64,000 nucleotides of DNA, taken from positions 1 through 64,000 of the forward strand of contig CAZMQI010000007.1 in the NCBI GenBank assembly GCA_964568585.1. Direction: 5' to 3'. Positions 17,455 to 27,312 of the stretch are shown one piece after another; position 1 is the stretch's first letter, and the number at the start of each line of letters is the position of its first letter. Source of the stretch: RGZA01 sp964568585 (GTDB taxonomy: Bacteria; Pseudomonadota; Alphaproteobacteria; UBA9219; RGZA01). The translations under genes and the position numbers were made by a program. The notes beneath the pieces are model-generated. The model did no database searches, was not told the DNA's origin, and was given only the letters and a program-made list of their open reading frames with translations.

Positions 17455-18411
17455 TTAGGCCGCCGCCTTATTGCTTGTCAGTTGCAAGAAGATATCTTCA
17501 AGATCTGCTTCTTTGGATGATACATCGATAATACCAAGTCCTGCATTTTGCACGGCATCAATCACCTGTCCTGCGGTCACATTGCTTGGCGGGTAACGCA
17601 AGCATAATTTGCGGCTGTCTTTCAGTATGCCATTGTATTGATGTAAGTTTGCTGGAACCTCGGTCATATCCCTGTCCACCGTGATATGTAATTCCTTGCT
17701 ATCCAAACGCTTTAACAAGGTTGTTTTCGGTTCATTTGCAACCAATTGCCCGTGATTGATAATCGCAATGCGGTCGCATAATTCTTCCGCTTCTTCCAGA
17801 TAATGCGTGGTTAGCAATACGGTGGTGCCTTTGCGGTTTAATTCGCGCACGTAATCCCATAATGCACGGCGTAATTCCACATCCACGCCTGCGGTGGGTT
17901 CATCCAGCACCAATACGGGCGGTGTGTGCACCATGGCCTTTGCTACCATCAAACGTCTACGCATCCCGCCCGATAATGTGCGTGCGTATGAATTTGCCTG
18001 CTTGGTCAATCCAACCGCTTCCAATAATTCATCGGTGCGGCGTTCTTTGGCGGGCACACCATAAAGCCCTGCTTGAATTTCCAACAATGCGCGCGGTGTA
18101 AAAAATGCATCAAGGTTCAGCTCTTGCGGAACAATCCCGATGGCGGATTTTGCCATGCGTTGATTGGTATCAATCGAATAATCCCAAATCTTTGCGATGC
18201 CCGATGTTTTAATGACCAGCCCCGCCAAGATATTGATGAGGGTGGATTTGCCAGCGCCGTTAGGGCCAAGCAATGCGAACATGCTGCCTTTTTCAATCGA
18301 CAGATTGATGCCCTTCAACGCTTCTTTTTCGGGTGATTTTTTGCCGCCCTTATAGGTTTTGCGTAAATCATTTAATTCGATTGCATAAGGAGAAGTGCTG
18401 TTTTGTTGCAT
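17455..18411 (-). CDS. ABC-2-type exporter ATP-binding protein
   Basis: A 318-residue ABC ATPase of the DrrA/CcmA-like group. It shows Walker A GPNGAGKST, signature LSGGMRRR, Walker B VLVLDEPTAGVD and the H-loop TTHYLEEAE. The frame is open to 18507, but the ATG at 18411 (MQQNSTSP) gives the normal N-terminus, and the extra 32 residues look like non-coding leader. The cognate permease is not next to it; the only downstream neighbour is a DMT transporter. A C-terminal extension of about 80 residues is typical of this branch. Confidence 0.9.
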   Translation of the reverse strand: MQQNSTSPYAIELNDLRKTYKGGKKSPEKEALKGINLSIEKGSMFALLGPNGAGKSTLINILAGLVIKTSGIAKIWDYSIDTNQRMAKSAIGIVPQELNLDAFFTPRALLEIQAGLYGVPAKERRTDELLEAVGLTKQANSYARTLSGGMRRRLMVAKAMVHTPPVLVLDEPTAGVDVELRRALWDYVRELNRKGTTVLLTTHYLEEAEELCDRIAIINHGQLVANEPKTTLLKRLDSKELHITVDRDMTEVPANLHQYNGILKDSRKLCLRYPPSNVTAGQVIDAVQNAGLGIIDVSSKEADLEDIFLQLTSNKAAA

Positions 18412-18515
18412 GATAACTATAAGGTGGACAGATGAAGCGGGCGCGCTAAAATAGAAGCTCCTTATATAGATAAGCATCCAGCCCTTTAAAGTCCACAGCC
18501 AGAACATTTAATAGC

Positions 18516-18737
18516 ATGCAAAAATTCTCGCACAAAAAATCCGTTGCTCCGATTGAAGTGATTATAACCGACACACCGCAACTGTATTGCGATGGTGGCC
18601 GGGGTGATGGAAAATCCAGTGCGCTGGGTCATCCACGCGTGTTTCTCACCGTAAATAAGGAAGGTTTTGTGGATTGCCCCTATTGCGGAAAACATTACCA
18701 GCTGGCCAAGGGTGTGTCGGCTAGTTCCGCTCACTAA
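18516..18737 (+). CDS. CHCC zinc-finger protein (NDUFS6-like)
   Basis: A 73-residue protein of the zf-CHCC family, which includes the mitochondrial complex I subunit NDUFS6 and its alphaproteobacterial relatives. The ligands are visible: a Cys in LYCDGG, a His in ALGHPRV, and the CPYCGKHY pair, in a sequence with the family's HPRVFL and GFVDCPYCG core. Its stop codon overlaps the polA start by one base (TAATG), so the two are translationally coupled. A structural role in complex I assembly is inferred from the family. Confidence 0.85.
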   Translation: MQKFSHKKSVAPIEVIITDTPQLYCDGGRGDGKSSALGHPRVFLTVNKEGFVDCPYCGKHYQLAKGVSASSAH

Positions 18738-21538
18738 TGTCGATAACAAATCCCACACTTTATCTGATTGATGGCTCCGGCTTCATCTTTCGGGCGTTCC
18801 ATGCGCTGCCGATGATGACACGTGCCGATGGCACGCCTGTGAACGCGGTGATGGGGTTCTGCAATATGCTCAACCGTTTGCAGAACGAGGTGAAGGCCGT
18901 TCATGCCGCAGTGATATTTGATGCAGCACGCAAAACCTTCCGCAATGAAATTTATGCCGAATATAAAGCACACCGCCCCGAAGCGCCGGATGAATTAAAA
19001 CCGCAATTCGCAATTGTGCGCGAAGCAACGCGGGCCTTCGGTTTTCCATCGATTGAAATCGAAGGCTATGAAGCGGATGATTTAATCGCAACCTATGCCA
19101 AGGTCGCGAGAGAGAAAGGCTGGAATGTCACCATCGTTTCATCCGATAAGGATTTGATGCAACTAATCCGTGATGGTGTTGCATTACAAGACCCGCTGAA
19201 AAATAAACCAATTGGCATCACTGAAGTATTTGAAAAATTCGGTGTTGCGCCAGAACAAGTCATCGATGTGCAGGCATTGGCGGGTGACTCATCCGATAAT
19301 GTTCCAGGCGCCCCCGGCATCGGTGTAAAGACCGCCGCGCAGCTGATTACCGAATTTGGTTCATTGGAACAATTGCTGGAACGCGCGGGTGAGATTAAAC
19401 AACCCAAACGCCGCGAGACGCTACAGAATTTTGCCGAACAAATCCGCATTTCCAAAAAACTGGTCACGCTGGATGATAATGTGCCATTGCCGCAACCGCT
19501 TGATACATTAGTGGTGGATGTTGATCACCGCGCTGGCCTCATCGGCTTTTTAGAAGCGCAGGGTTTCCGCACGTTGCTTGCGCGCATTGGCGCAGGTAAA
19601 CCAGCCGAGCAAAATGCGCCAGCACCGCAAGCACCAACTGATGCTCAGCTACCAAAACCAACATCTGCATCCGCAGAGCTAATTAATGCGAAGCAAGATT
19701 ACGCGCTTATCCAAGATATTCGTCATCTCGAACCTTGGCTGGAAGCAGCGCGTAAACAAGGCTTCATCGCGGTTGATACCGAAACCGATAGTTTAACGCC
19801 AAGCACCACGACGCTGGTGGGGGTATCGCTTGCGCTTGCCCCTGGTAAGGCATGTTACATTCCGCTGAACCACCTTGATCCAAAAGGTGCGGCCAAAGCG
19901 GGGGAGTTAGATTTGGGCGGCGAGAACCGCCCCAAACAAATGCCGTTACGCATTGCCATTGAAGCGCTGAAGACCGTGCTGAACGATGATAGCATTTTAA
20001 AAATCGGCCATAATCTTAAATTCGATATTCAGGTTTTGGCGCAGCATGGCGTTACCATCAATACCCTTGATGATACGATGTTGATGAGCTTTGTGCTCGA
20101 TGCTGGCTTGCATGGTCACGGGCTAGATGAACTGGCCGAGTTGCATCTGCAGCATAAAATGATTTCGTTCAACGACGTGACGGGTACAGGCACAAAGCGC
20201 ATCTCATTCGCCCAAGTGGAACTGGAACAAGCATGTAATTATGCCGCCGAAGACGCCGACTTCACATTGCGTTTGTATCAAGTATTGAAACCACGCTTGG
20301 CGGCTGAAAAAATGCAAACCGTGTATGAACGCATCGAAAAGCCCATGGTGCAAACTGTGGCACTGATGGAAAGCACCGGTATCCGCATCGATAGCCAATT
20401 CCTGCAAGAACTCAGCCGCGATTTCACCGCGCGCTTGCAGGTATTGGAAAAGCAGATTGTTGATGAAGCGGGTGTTACATTCAACATCGCATCACCTAAA
20501 CAATTGGGCGACGTGTTGTTTGAAAAACTGGGCTTGCCGGGCGGCAAGAAAAGCAAGCTGGGTGCCTATTCCACCAGTTCCGATGTATTGGAACCTTTGG
20601 CAGAACAAGGCCACACCATCGTTGAAAAAATTCTTGATTGGCGTGGCCTTGCCAAACTGAAATCAACCTATACCGATTCATTGCCGCAGCAGGTTTCACC
20701 GCGCACAGGCCGCGTGCATACATCATTTAATCTAGTTGGCGCGGCAACGGGGCGTTTATCATCCACCGATCCGAATTTACAAAATATTCCTATCCGTACC
20801 GAAGACGGCAAATCCATTCGCCGTGCATTCATCGCCGATAAGGGCTGCGTGTTATTGTCGGTTGATTATTCGCAAATCGAATTACGTTTAGTTGCTGAAA
20901 TCGCGAATATCAAAGCGATGAAACAGGCATTCTTGGATGGGCTTGATATTCACGCAGCGACCGCAGCGCAGGTATTCGGAATACCTGTTACGCATGTATC
21001 ACCCGAACAACGCCGTCAGGCAAAGGCAATTAACTTCGGTATCATCTATGGTATCAGCAGGTTTGGTCTTGCCAAACAAATCGGCTGCACGCCATCGGAA
21101 GCCAATGCGTTCATTAAAGATTATCTCAATCGTTTTTCCGAACTGCGTGTGTTCATGGAAAAATGCAAAGAGGAAGCGCGAGAGAAAGGGTATGTGACGA
21201 CGCTATTCGGCCGCCGCTGCCACATTCGTGGCATCAATGAAAAAAATGGCCCGATGCGTAATTTTGCCGAACGCCAAGCCATCAACGCACCCATCCAAGG
21301 CACGGCAGCCGACATCATGAAGAAAGCCATGACGAAGATGCATGAGGCATTGACGACGCGGAAACTTTCCGCACGCATGATGTTACAAGTGCATGATGAA
21401 TTATTATTCGAAGTCGTAGAAGCGCAGCGCGAAGATACCACTGAAGTGGTACGCAGCGTGATGGAAGGCGCAGCAACCTTAAGCATCCCCTTAGTCGCCG
21501 ATGCGGGCTTTGGTCTTAATTGGGCGACCGCACATTAA
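18737..21538 (+). CDS. polA: DNA polymerase I
   Basis: A 933-residue polymerase with all three domains. The 5'-3' exonuclease occupies about residues 1-290 (LIDGSGFIFRAFHAL; ALAGDSSDNVPGAPGIG). The 3'-5' exonuclease has an intact first motif, VDTETDSL, so proofreading is probably active. The polymerase domain shows motif A DYSQIELRL, motif B RRQAKAINFGIIYG and motif C VHDELLFE. It performs Okazaki-fragment maturation and repair synthesis. It begins on the last base of the zinc-finger gene's stop codon. Confidence 0.97.
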   Translation: MSITNPTLYLIDGSGFIFRAFHALPMMTRADGTPVNAVMGFCNMLNRLQNEVKAVHAAVIFDAARKTFRNEIYAEYKAHRPEAPDELKPQFAIVREATRAFGFPSIEIEGYEADDLIATYAKVAREKGWNVTIVSSDKDLMQLIRDGVALQDPLKNKPIGITEVFEKFGVAPEQVIDVQALAGDSSDNVPGAPGIGVKTAAQLITEFGSLEQLLERAGEIKQPKRRETLQNFAEQIRISKKLVTLDDNVPLPQPLDTLVVDVDHRAGLIGFLEAQGFRTLLARIGAGKPAEQNAPAPQAPTDAQLPKPTSASAELINAKQDYALIQDIRHLEPWLEAARKQGFIAVDTETDSLTPSTTTLVGVSLALAPGKACYIPLNHLDPKGAAKAGELDLGGENRPKQMPLRIAIEALKTVLNDDSILKIGHNLKFDIQVLAQHGVTINTLDDTMLMSFVLDAGLHGHGLDELAELHLQHKMISFNDVTGTGTKRISFAQVELEQACNYAAEDADFTLRLYQVLKPRLAAEKMQTVYERIEKPMVQTVALMESTGIRIDSQFLQELSRDFTARLQVLEKQIVDEAGVTFNIASPKQLGDVLFEKLGLPGGKKSKLGAYSTSSDVLEPLAEQGHTIVEKILDWRGLAKLKSTYTDSLPQQVSPRTGRVHTSFNLVGAATGRLSSTDPNLQNIPIRTEDGKSIRRAFIADKGCVLLSVDYSQIELRLVAEIANIKAMKQAFLDGLDIHAATAAQVFGIPVTHVSPEQRRQAKAINFGIIYGISRFGLAKQIGCTPSEANAFIKDYLNRFSELRVFMEKCKEEAREKGYVTTLFGRRCHIRGINEKNGPMRNFAERQAINAPIQGTAADIMKKAMTKMHEALTTRKLSARMMLQVHDELLFEVVEAQREDTTEVVRSVMEGAATLSIPLVADAGFGLNWATAH

Positions 21539-21595
21539 ATATGTAATATAGATTTATAGCTGGTAGTCTTATCAGTATTCACGGGAGTTAAGGAA

Positions 21596-22891
21596 ATGGC
21601 GGTAAAACTTCGGCGGGTGCTCGGGTTGCCACAACTGGTTTTCTATGGCGTGAGTTCCATGGTTGGAGCCGGTATCTATTCTGTCATTGGAGCTGCTGCT
21701 GGTATGGCGGAATCGCATTTATGGATCAGCTTTGCTCTCGCGGCGATCGCCGCATTTATCGCCGTTTTATCCTACGCCGAATTGAGCGCATGCTTTCCTA
21801 AAACTGGCGCAGAATACCAATATCTTAAAAAAGCATTTCCTAAATTAAAAGCATTAGCCTTTCTCGGCGGCTATCTGGTTATCTTAAATGCAGCGACAAC
21901 CGCTGCTACCGTCTCCGTTGCCTTTGGCGGCTACCTAAATCATTTTATGAATATACCGATTGCCGCAGCGGCCTTTGGCTTACTATTGATATCTACGCTA
22001 ATCAACATCGCAGGCATTCGGGAATCAGCATGGGCAAGTGTCGTCATGGCGATGCTTGAAGTTGGCGGCCTGCTCTTGCTCATTGGTATTGGATTGAATA
22101 GTGGTTTATCCGTTCCGTCATTCGAAGCGTTGCCAAAGCTTTCGGAGTTACACAGCATTTTTAGTGCTACAGCATTGGTCTTTTTTGTGTATATCGGGTT
22201 TGAAGCTGTGGCTGATCTTTCAGAAGAAACGCGTGAGCCAAAACGGATTGTGCCTTTGGCTTTGCTCATCAGTTTGATCCTTACCTCCATAATTTATATT
22301 TTAGTGGCATTTTCCGTACTTGCTATAAGCACACCAGCTCAGCTCAACGGCAGTACGTCACCTTTAACAACAGCCGTTGCAACCACAGCCCCTTGGGCGG
22401 GGCCAGTACTTGCGATTGCCGCGCTCTTTGCTACGGCCAGCACTGCCCTGATTTCGATGGTCAGCGTAAGCCGTGTTTTATTAAGCATGGCGCGTGATGG
22501 TGACATGCCAGCTTTTCTTGCAAAGCTGTTGCCAAAGCAACAAACGCCTTGGGTAGCTGCCCTAACTTTATTTTTTATTTCATGCCTTTTCTTGCCTCTG
22601 GGTGAAGTCAAGATATTGGCAAGTGTTTCATCGCTTGGTGTGCTGCTGGTTTTTATAAGTGTGCAAGCGGCCGTTATTCGCCTTCGTTTCACGCAGCCTG
22701 AAGCAGGGGGAGCGTTTCGTATTCCTTTTGCTATTGGAAAAGTGCCAATCATACCTGTGATAGGTATTGTTATTTGTATTGGGCTCATGATGCTCTATGA
22801 GCCGATTGTGTATGGCATTACTGCTGCCGTATTGGTTGCGGGGGTTCTTATTTTTGTTTTGCACAATCAGCAGCGTCGCCCAACGATATAA
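21596..22891 (+). CDS. APC-family amino-acid permease
   Basis: A 431-residue inner-membrane transporter with about twelve hydrophobic segments and the APC-superfamily N-terminal signature (YGVSSMVGAGIYSVIG). The loop motif FFVYIGFEAVADLSEE (about residue 195) is also typical. The substrate is not defined by sequence; amino acids or polyamines are likely. An SD-like GGAG/AAGGAAATG lies just before the ATG. It is the last host gene before the integrated element. Confidence 0.9.
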   Translation: MAVKLRRVLGLPQLVFYGVSSMVGAGIYSVIGAAAGMAESHLWISFALAAIAAFIAVLSYAELSACFPKTGAEYQYLKKAFPKLKALAFLGGYLVILNAATTAATVSVAFGGYLNHFMNIPIAAAAFGLLLISTLINIAGIRESAWASVVMAMLEVGGLLLLIGIGLNSGLSVPSFEALPKLSELHSIFSATALVFFVYIGFEAVADLSEETREPKRIVPLALLISLILTSIIYILVAFSVLAISTPAQLNGSTSPLTTAVATTAPWAGPVLAIAALFATASTALISMVSVSRVLLSMARDGDMPAFLAKLLPKQQTPWVAALTLFFISCLFLPLGEVKILASVSSLGVLLVFISVQAAVIRLRFTQPEAGGAFRIPFAIGKVPIIPVIGIVICIGLMMLYEPIVYGITAAVLVAGVLIFVLHNQQRRPTI

Positions 22892-22942
22892 TATTACCTG
22901 CCATTGTTTTCTTTGGCTTTTTTATGATATTCTAAATGTTAT

Positions 22943-22984
22943 GACCCCGTAGCTCAGCTGGATAGAGCACGCGTTTCCTAAACT
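22943..22984 (+). pseudogene. 5' half of a disrupted host tRNA-Arg(CCT)
   Basis: The acceptor strand GACCCCG, D-arm and anticodon loop TTCCTAA of a tRNA-Arg(CCT) are present, but the sequence breaks off after the 12-bp core GTTTCCTAAACT (22973-22984) and no T-arm follows. Its acceptor pairs perfectly with the CGGGGTC end of the 3' half at 38101-38147. Joined at the core, the two halves make a 77-base tRNA including CCA, with one C-T mismatch in the anticodon stem. Confidence 0.85.
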
Positions 22985-23058
22985 AAAGTCTGATTTCAAC
23001 CTAAGCTCTTAGATTTACATAGTTCTTCTCGCTAAAATTAGGGTGAATTTTCCTTCAA

Positions 23059-23094
23059 GTAAGGCGATAGTAAGGTCGGCTTGCCTTGGTAAGG
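23059..23094 (+). repeat. GTAAGG repeats at the left end (putative integrase arm sites)
   Basis: GTAAGG occurs at 23059, 23070 and 23089, the first two 11 bp apart and in the context AGTAAGGYC. The same motif with the same 11-bp spacing recurs at the right end (37919-37983) and once beside the integrase start (35550). This is the pattern expected of arm-type binding sites of a tyrosine integrase or its excisionase. Confidence 0.55.
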
Positions 23095-23168
23095 CCCCGT
23101 AGCTCAGCTGGATAGAGCACAGGTTTCCTAAACCTGGTGCGGAGGTTCGAATCCTCTCGGGGTCACCA
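23093..23168 (+). tRNA. Complete tRNA-Arg (anticodon CCT) carried inside the element
   Basis: Cloverleaf: acceptor GGCCCCG with CGGGGTC (one G-T pair), D-arm identical to the disrupted host copy, anticodon stem CAGGT/ACCTG around TTCCTAA (anticodon CCT), T-arm GGAGG-TTCGAAT-CCTCT, discriminator A and an encoded CCA. It starts exactly 150 bp after the disrupted 5' half at 22943 and lies inside both the attL core and the arm repeats. It would supply the AGG-reading tRNA lost by integration. Confidence 0.93.
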
Positions 23169-23199
23169 TCACTTCACTTTTTGGGATTATCAAAAAGAT

Positions 23200-26100
23200 T
23201 TAATCTGTTGGGCTGGAAACGTCGAGCACAATAACCTCAATTCCTGATAGCCCATCAGCTTTAATGTTTTTCTCAAGTTCGGCTTTTAAGTCTAGTGGTG
23301 TTTGAAAAGTCTTTCTTGGTTGGCTAGGCAACTTAGTGGTTTTTGCATCGCGAACGTTTGCGCCAAACCATAATACCAAATATATTCCTGAACCACAGCA
23401 GTTTGCATCACGCATATAATCGGCGTGGAGCTGATCCTTGGGGGCTGTCCACAATTCAGCATTATTTTGTTTTTTTACTTCTAAGGGCAAAAAAACATGT
23501 CCAAGGCTTTTAGCTTTTATATCAATCCTCTTACGTTCGGGTGCCCGCGCCTCCGTTATGAGGTCAACTTCCTGTTTCAAAAGGCGCTCTTTAAGCCTCT
23601 CAACTATATAGTCACGGCATGTTTCTTCCCGTCTTGAGCTAAGTGTCGCACGATTTCCGTCTAAATTCCAGAAGTGTTGCCAGCCATCTAAAGCCCCATC
23701 TCTAATTTCTGTCTGCAAATCTTTCATATGATCGAGCACTAAAGCATTCAGGTCTGCTGTGGAGGCTGGTCTGCCATTATGCAGGGATTTTATTATTGCT
23801 TCAGCGGTAGGCCGTTTAAAATTTGCCTCAGCCCGCTTTTTAATTTGGTTGGCCTGCTCGTGCTTAAGACGGTTTTTCCATTTTTCAAGATTGGGGTCTT
23901 CAATAAATTTTTGTAACATTATAGTTGCTTCAGTTAGTGGTGATGAAGCAAGGACTACGATTAATTGTTCTACGAAGTTAGATTTATCCCATGGATGTCC
24001 ATCTCCCCACCACGCTCCATTTGAAGGCAGTGCCGCAGGAGAAAAAGCTGCTGCGCATGATTTGAGTAAAGGTGCTATGATTTCAGGTTTGGTCATATCT
24101 TCTTTAAAGTGTTCGTCACGAATAATTTCTTTAACGAAGTTTAACAAATTCCAATGATAAGAAATATTTCTGTCCGAAATAATCTTCTGAAGTTGAGGCA
24201 TGAATTGGTCGGTAAAAAATAAAGCTCCTAAGGCTATCCACAAGTCTTTTTCTAGTCCGTCTCCTTGCCAACTAGAGAGAACATCACTAACTAATTTCTT
24301 GAGTTCCTGCTTTGGTAAATGTTTTGCCGCTTTGTGCAGTAAATCTGCCAGTATATTCTCACTACAATTTGGAAATTCTCGCAATAACTGTGCCGCAAGC
24401 TTTCCTGCGAATTTCTCGCAATTCTTCTCATGACAAAGATTGTGTATGGGTGAGACGTGCTTTTCATCCCTTCGTAAATATACTCGAGAAATTTCTGTTA
24501 AGCTCCTTTCTACAAGCTCAGTTCTTTTTGCAGCAAGTAATGACAGCCATCCTCGCGGCTTATCCAGTTCCCATCCACCGTTAGTTTCTTCCGTGAAGTT
24601 TGTGTAATGAAAACCTATTGCTGACAGTAGTATTTTATCTGGCAGCTTTTCAATTTGATCCTTGTCTGCAGAATATAAAATATCCATTCCTGCTAAAACG
24701 CCGAAACCTACGGGATAATGTTTGTTCTGTGGTATTAATTTTAATATCTCGTCGAGTGAAGGTATTTTTTCATTCAGCAAGACTTTCTGAAATCCTCTAA
24801 AAGCAGCATTCGTTAGTTCACTACCTATATATCCACCCAGCCTATCTAAAGGTGTGTCGCCTTGAATATCATAAAACCTTCCATAATATATTTGACCAAG
24901 ATACCCTAGGGCTCCCGAATGATTTCCATTCTCGATATCAGCTTTTTTACTGCGCAACATCTCTACGTCTTTTTCCTGCGTTTGTTTGCGTTGTTTCTTC
25001 CGTTCGTCTTGCTTCTCAGTAAATGATTTTATTTGATTTTCTTCCCTTTCTTGAATTGCGCGTATTTTTTCTGGATTGGTGAGATCATCCCATGCATTCT
25101 CTAGAGATGGATTTTTTTGAACTGCATTTTTAAAGACATCTATCAAAATTTTATGGCTACCGTCACGCTTTCTTGAAAGAACAAAAGCGCTAACAAATAG
25201 ATTTTTTGCAATTTCTGGATCTGAGGCAGTTATAGCTTCCTCTAATAGTACATGAATTATTTTATCTGATACTGGAGCGTGTAAAAGCTGACTACCCAAA
25301 AAATGTAAATATACGTCTTTAGATATTTCTTCTTTCTTCTCCCGAATTGCATAACGGTATGTTTCAAAAATTAATTCTGATTTCTGGTTAAAATGCTTCT
25401 CGATCTTCTTGAGCGTTTCTTCATCAGCTCCCCGAGCTCGTAGTTCGTTAAATGGCATTGTCCATCGATAGAGATCTTTTTCGGAAACATTTAGATCTTT
25501 ATTTTCTAATGCTCTTAGCAAAAGCTTTGCATGAATGTTGCCGTACACCTGGCGTCTTGTTTCAGAATCTTTGCTGGTTACTAGTTTTGCACTTACACGA
25601 TCCAAGACTTGTACGATGTCTTTGTCTGGTATGGATTGCGGTAGCGTGTAGTTAGTAAAAAAAGTATAATGGCCAACTAACGATGACTTGTCTTCGATTA
25701 TGTAATCTAACAACTCGTTAGTCGATAGATAAGCAGGATACAATTTAGCAAGCAAACGAGCCCTCATACTAGGGGCATCTTCTTGAATATTTTCCTCATG
25801 CAACTCTCTTAAAAGAATTCTCATTTCCTCGATTTGATCAGGACAGATTGCTATAAAAGCATCTAAGGCTTCTTCACGCTGCCAGCTACCTCGACTATTG
25901 TCTCGTACTATCTTAAGTAACGTTGGTCTTAGATCAGGAAGTGGTGTGCCGTATTCAATAATTTCACATATACTAGAGATAAGGTGGTTGTGGTCTTTAT
26001 ATTTTTCATTTTCAAGAATTTCTCTTAAATCATCCTCTAACTCAGGAATGCATAATGTTCCCATATAACGGCGGGAAGAGTAACCAAGCTGGTTTTCCGC

Positions 26101-27312
26101 AGAGTGGGCCCGGAAATAAGGATCATTTTCAGCAATTTGTACAATTTCTTTTAGAATCCTTCTCTTGATATCGGTAGAAAGATATGATGCATCTCCATAG
26201 AAAATAATTCCTAACGGATCTCTTTTTACATGCAGATCAGCCAGATGATTGGTAGCTGTTGCGAAGGAAGCAAACAGCCCTCTTAAATCTGGCACAGGTC
26301 TTCCGTCATCGCCCAGCATTAGAGCAAGAAGTCGCTCGGCGGGTAGAGCATTTTCTGTAACTTGCTTAGCTAGATACCTTCCCGCAAGGTATTCAGCGAT
26401 AATTCTATGAAAGAAAGCGGATCTGCCATCTTCAATGACATGAAACAATCTGCGGCGTAAGGTTTCTTGGGCTTGCGATAAATCAATCTGAAGTGCAGAT
26501 ACAGAAAAAACTCCATCATTTGGACGGGTTGAGATTGTAGGAAATCCGCTAAGAAGCATGGTGGCTGCGATATAACCCGCTGCTTCTAATAGTTTTTCAT
26601 CCGACCAACTGCCAGCTGCCCCACTCTTATGATGTTGATTATCTTCACTAACTAAAATCTTACAGGCTTGCTCAAATAATTCTGTTTTGGTTGTGGGCCA
26701 TTGACCATTTTTTTGGATAATTGTGGATAGCAATTTCAAAGTAGTTGGATTTGCAAGAAAATCTTCAATGTTTCTATTTTTTGCTTCTTTTAAGAATGCA
26801 TCGGGCTCATTAATGCCAAAAAGCTTTGCAAGTTGCATTGCTTCCTCGTCATCTAATAACTCTAATTTAGCAACAAATAGAGGCGTGTCGCTTGGTAATG
26901 CATAGCTAAGGATATCAAAATCTGTTTTTCCGAGCCAATCTGCTTCTCTACATGAAAGAAAAAACTTTGGGCGACCAAGTTCTTTTAGTTTTCCAACAAC
27001 ACGCTCCATTTTGCTTCGATTATCAATGCGTTCACTCCGTGTTTCATCAAGGGCATCAAGGTAAAGAGTTTTATCTTTCAACTCATCAATGCTGCTGCAG
27101 AGATATTCACTAACTGTTAAATACAGACCGTGTGTATCAGATTTTGCTTGATATTTAAAAGTTTCTGTTTTACCTGAGCCGGGAGACCCTAAAATTAAAA
27201 CAGCATGTTCGCCTTTAAAGTCTTCCCAGAGCATAAATTTTTTTTTATTAGATCGAGCATCTCCAGCAAAAAATTTATATCTGCGCTTAATATCTATATA
27301 ATGATTGCTCAT
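23200..27312 (-). CDS. Large STAND/NACHT-like NTPase with C-terminal PD-(D/E)XK nuclease domain
   Basis: A 1370-residue protein. The NTPase is at the very N-terminus: Walker A GSPGSGKT (42-49), Walker B LYLDALDE (83-90) and a sensor-like LSCREADW (119-126). A winged-helix-like stretch may follow (about 210-330). The long middle (about 350-1200) is rich in amphipathic helices and resembles HEAT/TPR sensor arrays, with one charged, coiled-coil-like stretch (about 745-790). The C-terminus has D1264, then E1278-V-K1280 in PLEVKKQ, then a W/QL/Y segment and IYLVLWFG, a PD-(D/E)XK nuclease pattern. Known antiviral STAND proteins (Avs) usually carry the effector before the NTPase; here it is at the other end. 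An anti-phage sensor-effector is inferred. Confidence 0.75.
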   Translation of the reverse strand: MSNHYIDIKRRYKFFAGDARSNKKKFMLWEDFKGEHAVLILGSPGSGKTETFKYQAKSDTHGLYLTVSEYLCSSIDELKDKTLYLDALDETRSERIDNRSKMERVVGKLKELGRPKFFLSCREADWLGKTDFDILSYALPSDTPLFVAKLELLDDEEAMQLAKLFGINEPDAFLKEAKNRNIEDFLANPTTLKLLSTIIQKNGQWPTTKTELFEQACKILVSEDNQHHKSGAAGSWSDEKLLEAAGYIAATMLLSGFPTISTRPNDGVFSVSALQIDLSQAQETLRRRLFHVIEDGRSAFFHRIIAEYLAGRYLAKQVTENALPAERLLALMLGDDGRPVPDLRGLFASFATATNHLADLHVKRDPLGIIFYGDASYLSTDIKRRILKEIVQIAENDPYFRAHSAENQLGYSSRRYMGTLCIPELEDDLREILENEKYKDHNHLISSICEIIEYGTPLPDLRPTLLKIVRDNSRGSWQREEALDAFIAICPDQIEEMRILLRELHEENIQEDAPSMRARLLAKLYPAYLSTNELLDYIIEDKSSLVGHYTFFTNYTLPQSIPDKDIVQVLDRVSAKLVTSKDSETRRQVYGNIHAKLLLRALENKDLNVSEKDLYRWTMPFNELRARGADEETLKKIEKHFNQKSELIFETYRYAIREKKEEISKDVYLHFLGSQLLHAPVSDKIIHVLLEEAITASDPEIAKNLFVSAFVLSRKRDGSHKILIDVFKNAVQKNPSLENAWDDLTNPEKIRAIQEREENQIKSFTEKQDERKKQRKQTQEKDVEMLRSKKADIENGNHSGALGYLGQIYYGRFYDIQGDTPLDRLGGYIGSELTNAAFRGFQKVLLNEKIPSLDEILKLIPQNKHYPVGFGVLAGMDILYSADKDQIEKLPDKILLSAIGFHYTNFTEETNGGWELDKPRGWLSLLAAKRTELVERSLTEISRVYLRRDEKHVSPIHNLCHEKNCEKFAGKLAAQLLREFPNCSENILADLLHKAAKHLPKQELKKLVSDVLSSWQGDGLEKDLWIALGALFFTDQFMPQLQKIISDRNISYHWNLLNFVKEIIRDEHFKEDMTKPEIIAPLLKSCAAAFSPAALPSNGAWWGDGHPWDKSNFVEQLIVVLASSPLTEATIMLQKFIEDPNLEKWKNRLKHEQANQIKKRAEANFKRPTAEAIIKSLHNGRPASTADLNALVLDHMKDLQTEIRDGALDGWQHFWNLDGNRATLSSRREETCRDYIVERLKERLLKQEVDLITEARAPERKRIDIKAKSLGHVFLPLEVKKQNNAELWTAPKDQLHADYMRDANCCGSGIYLVLWFGANVRDAKTTKLPSQPRKTFQTPLDLKAELEKNIKADGLSGIEVIVLDVSSPTD

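Noticed and set aside
18412..18507. Extended N-terminus of the ABC ATPase
   Set aside because: The added residues are not like ABC proteins, and the ATG at 18411 gives the expected domain start.
22943..22984. A functional second tRNA-Arg
   Set aside because: Only the acceptor 5' strand, D-arm and anticodon loop are present; the sequence after 22984 has no T-arm or matching acceptor.
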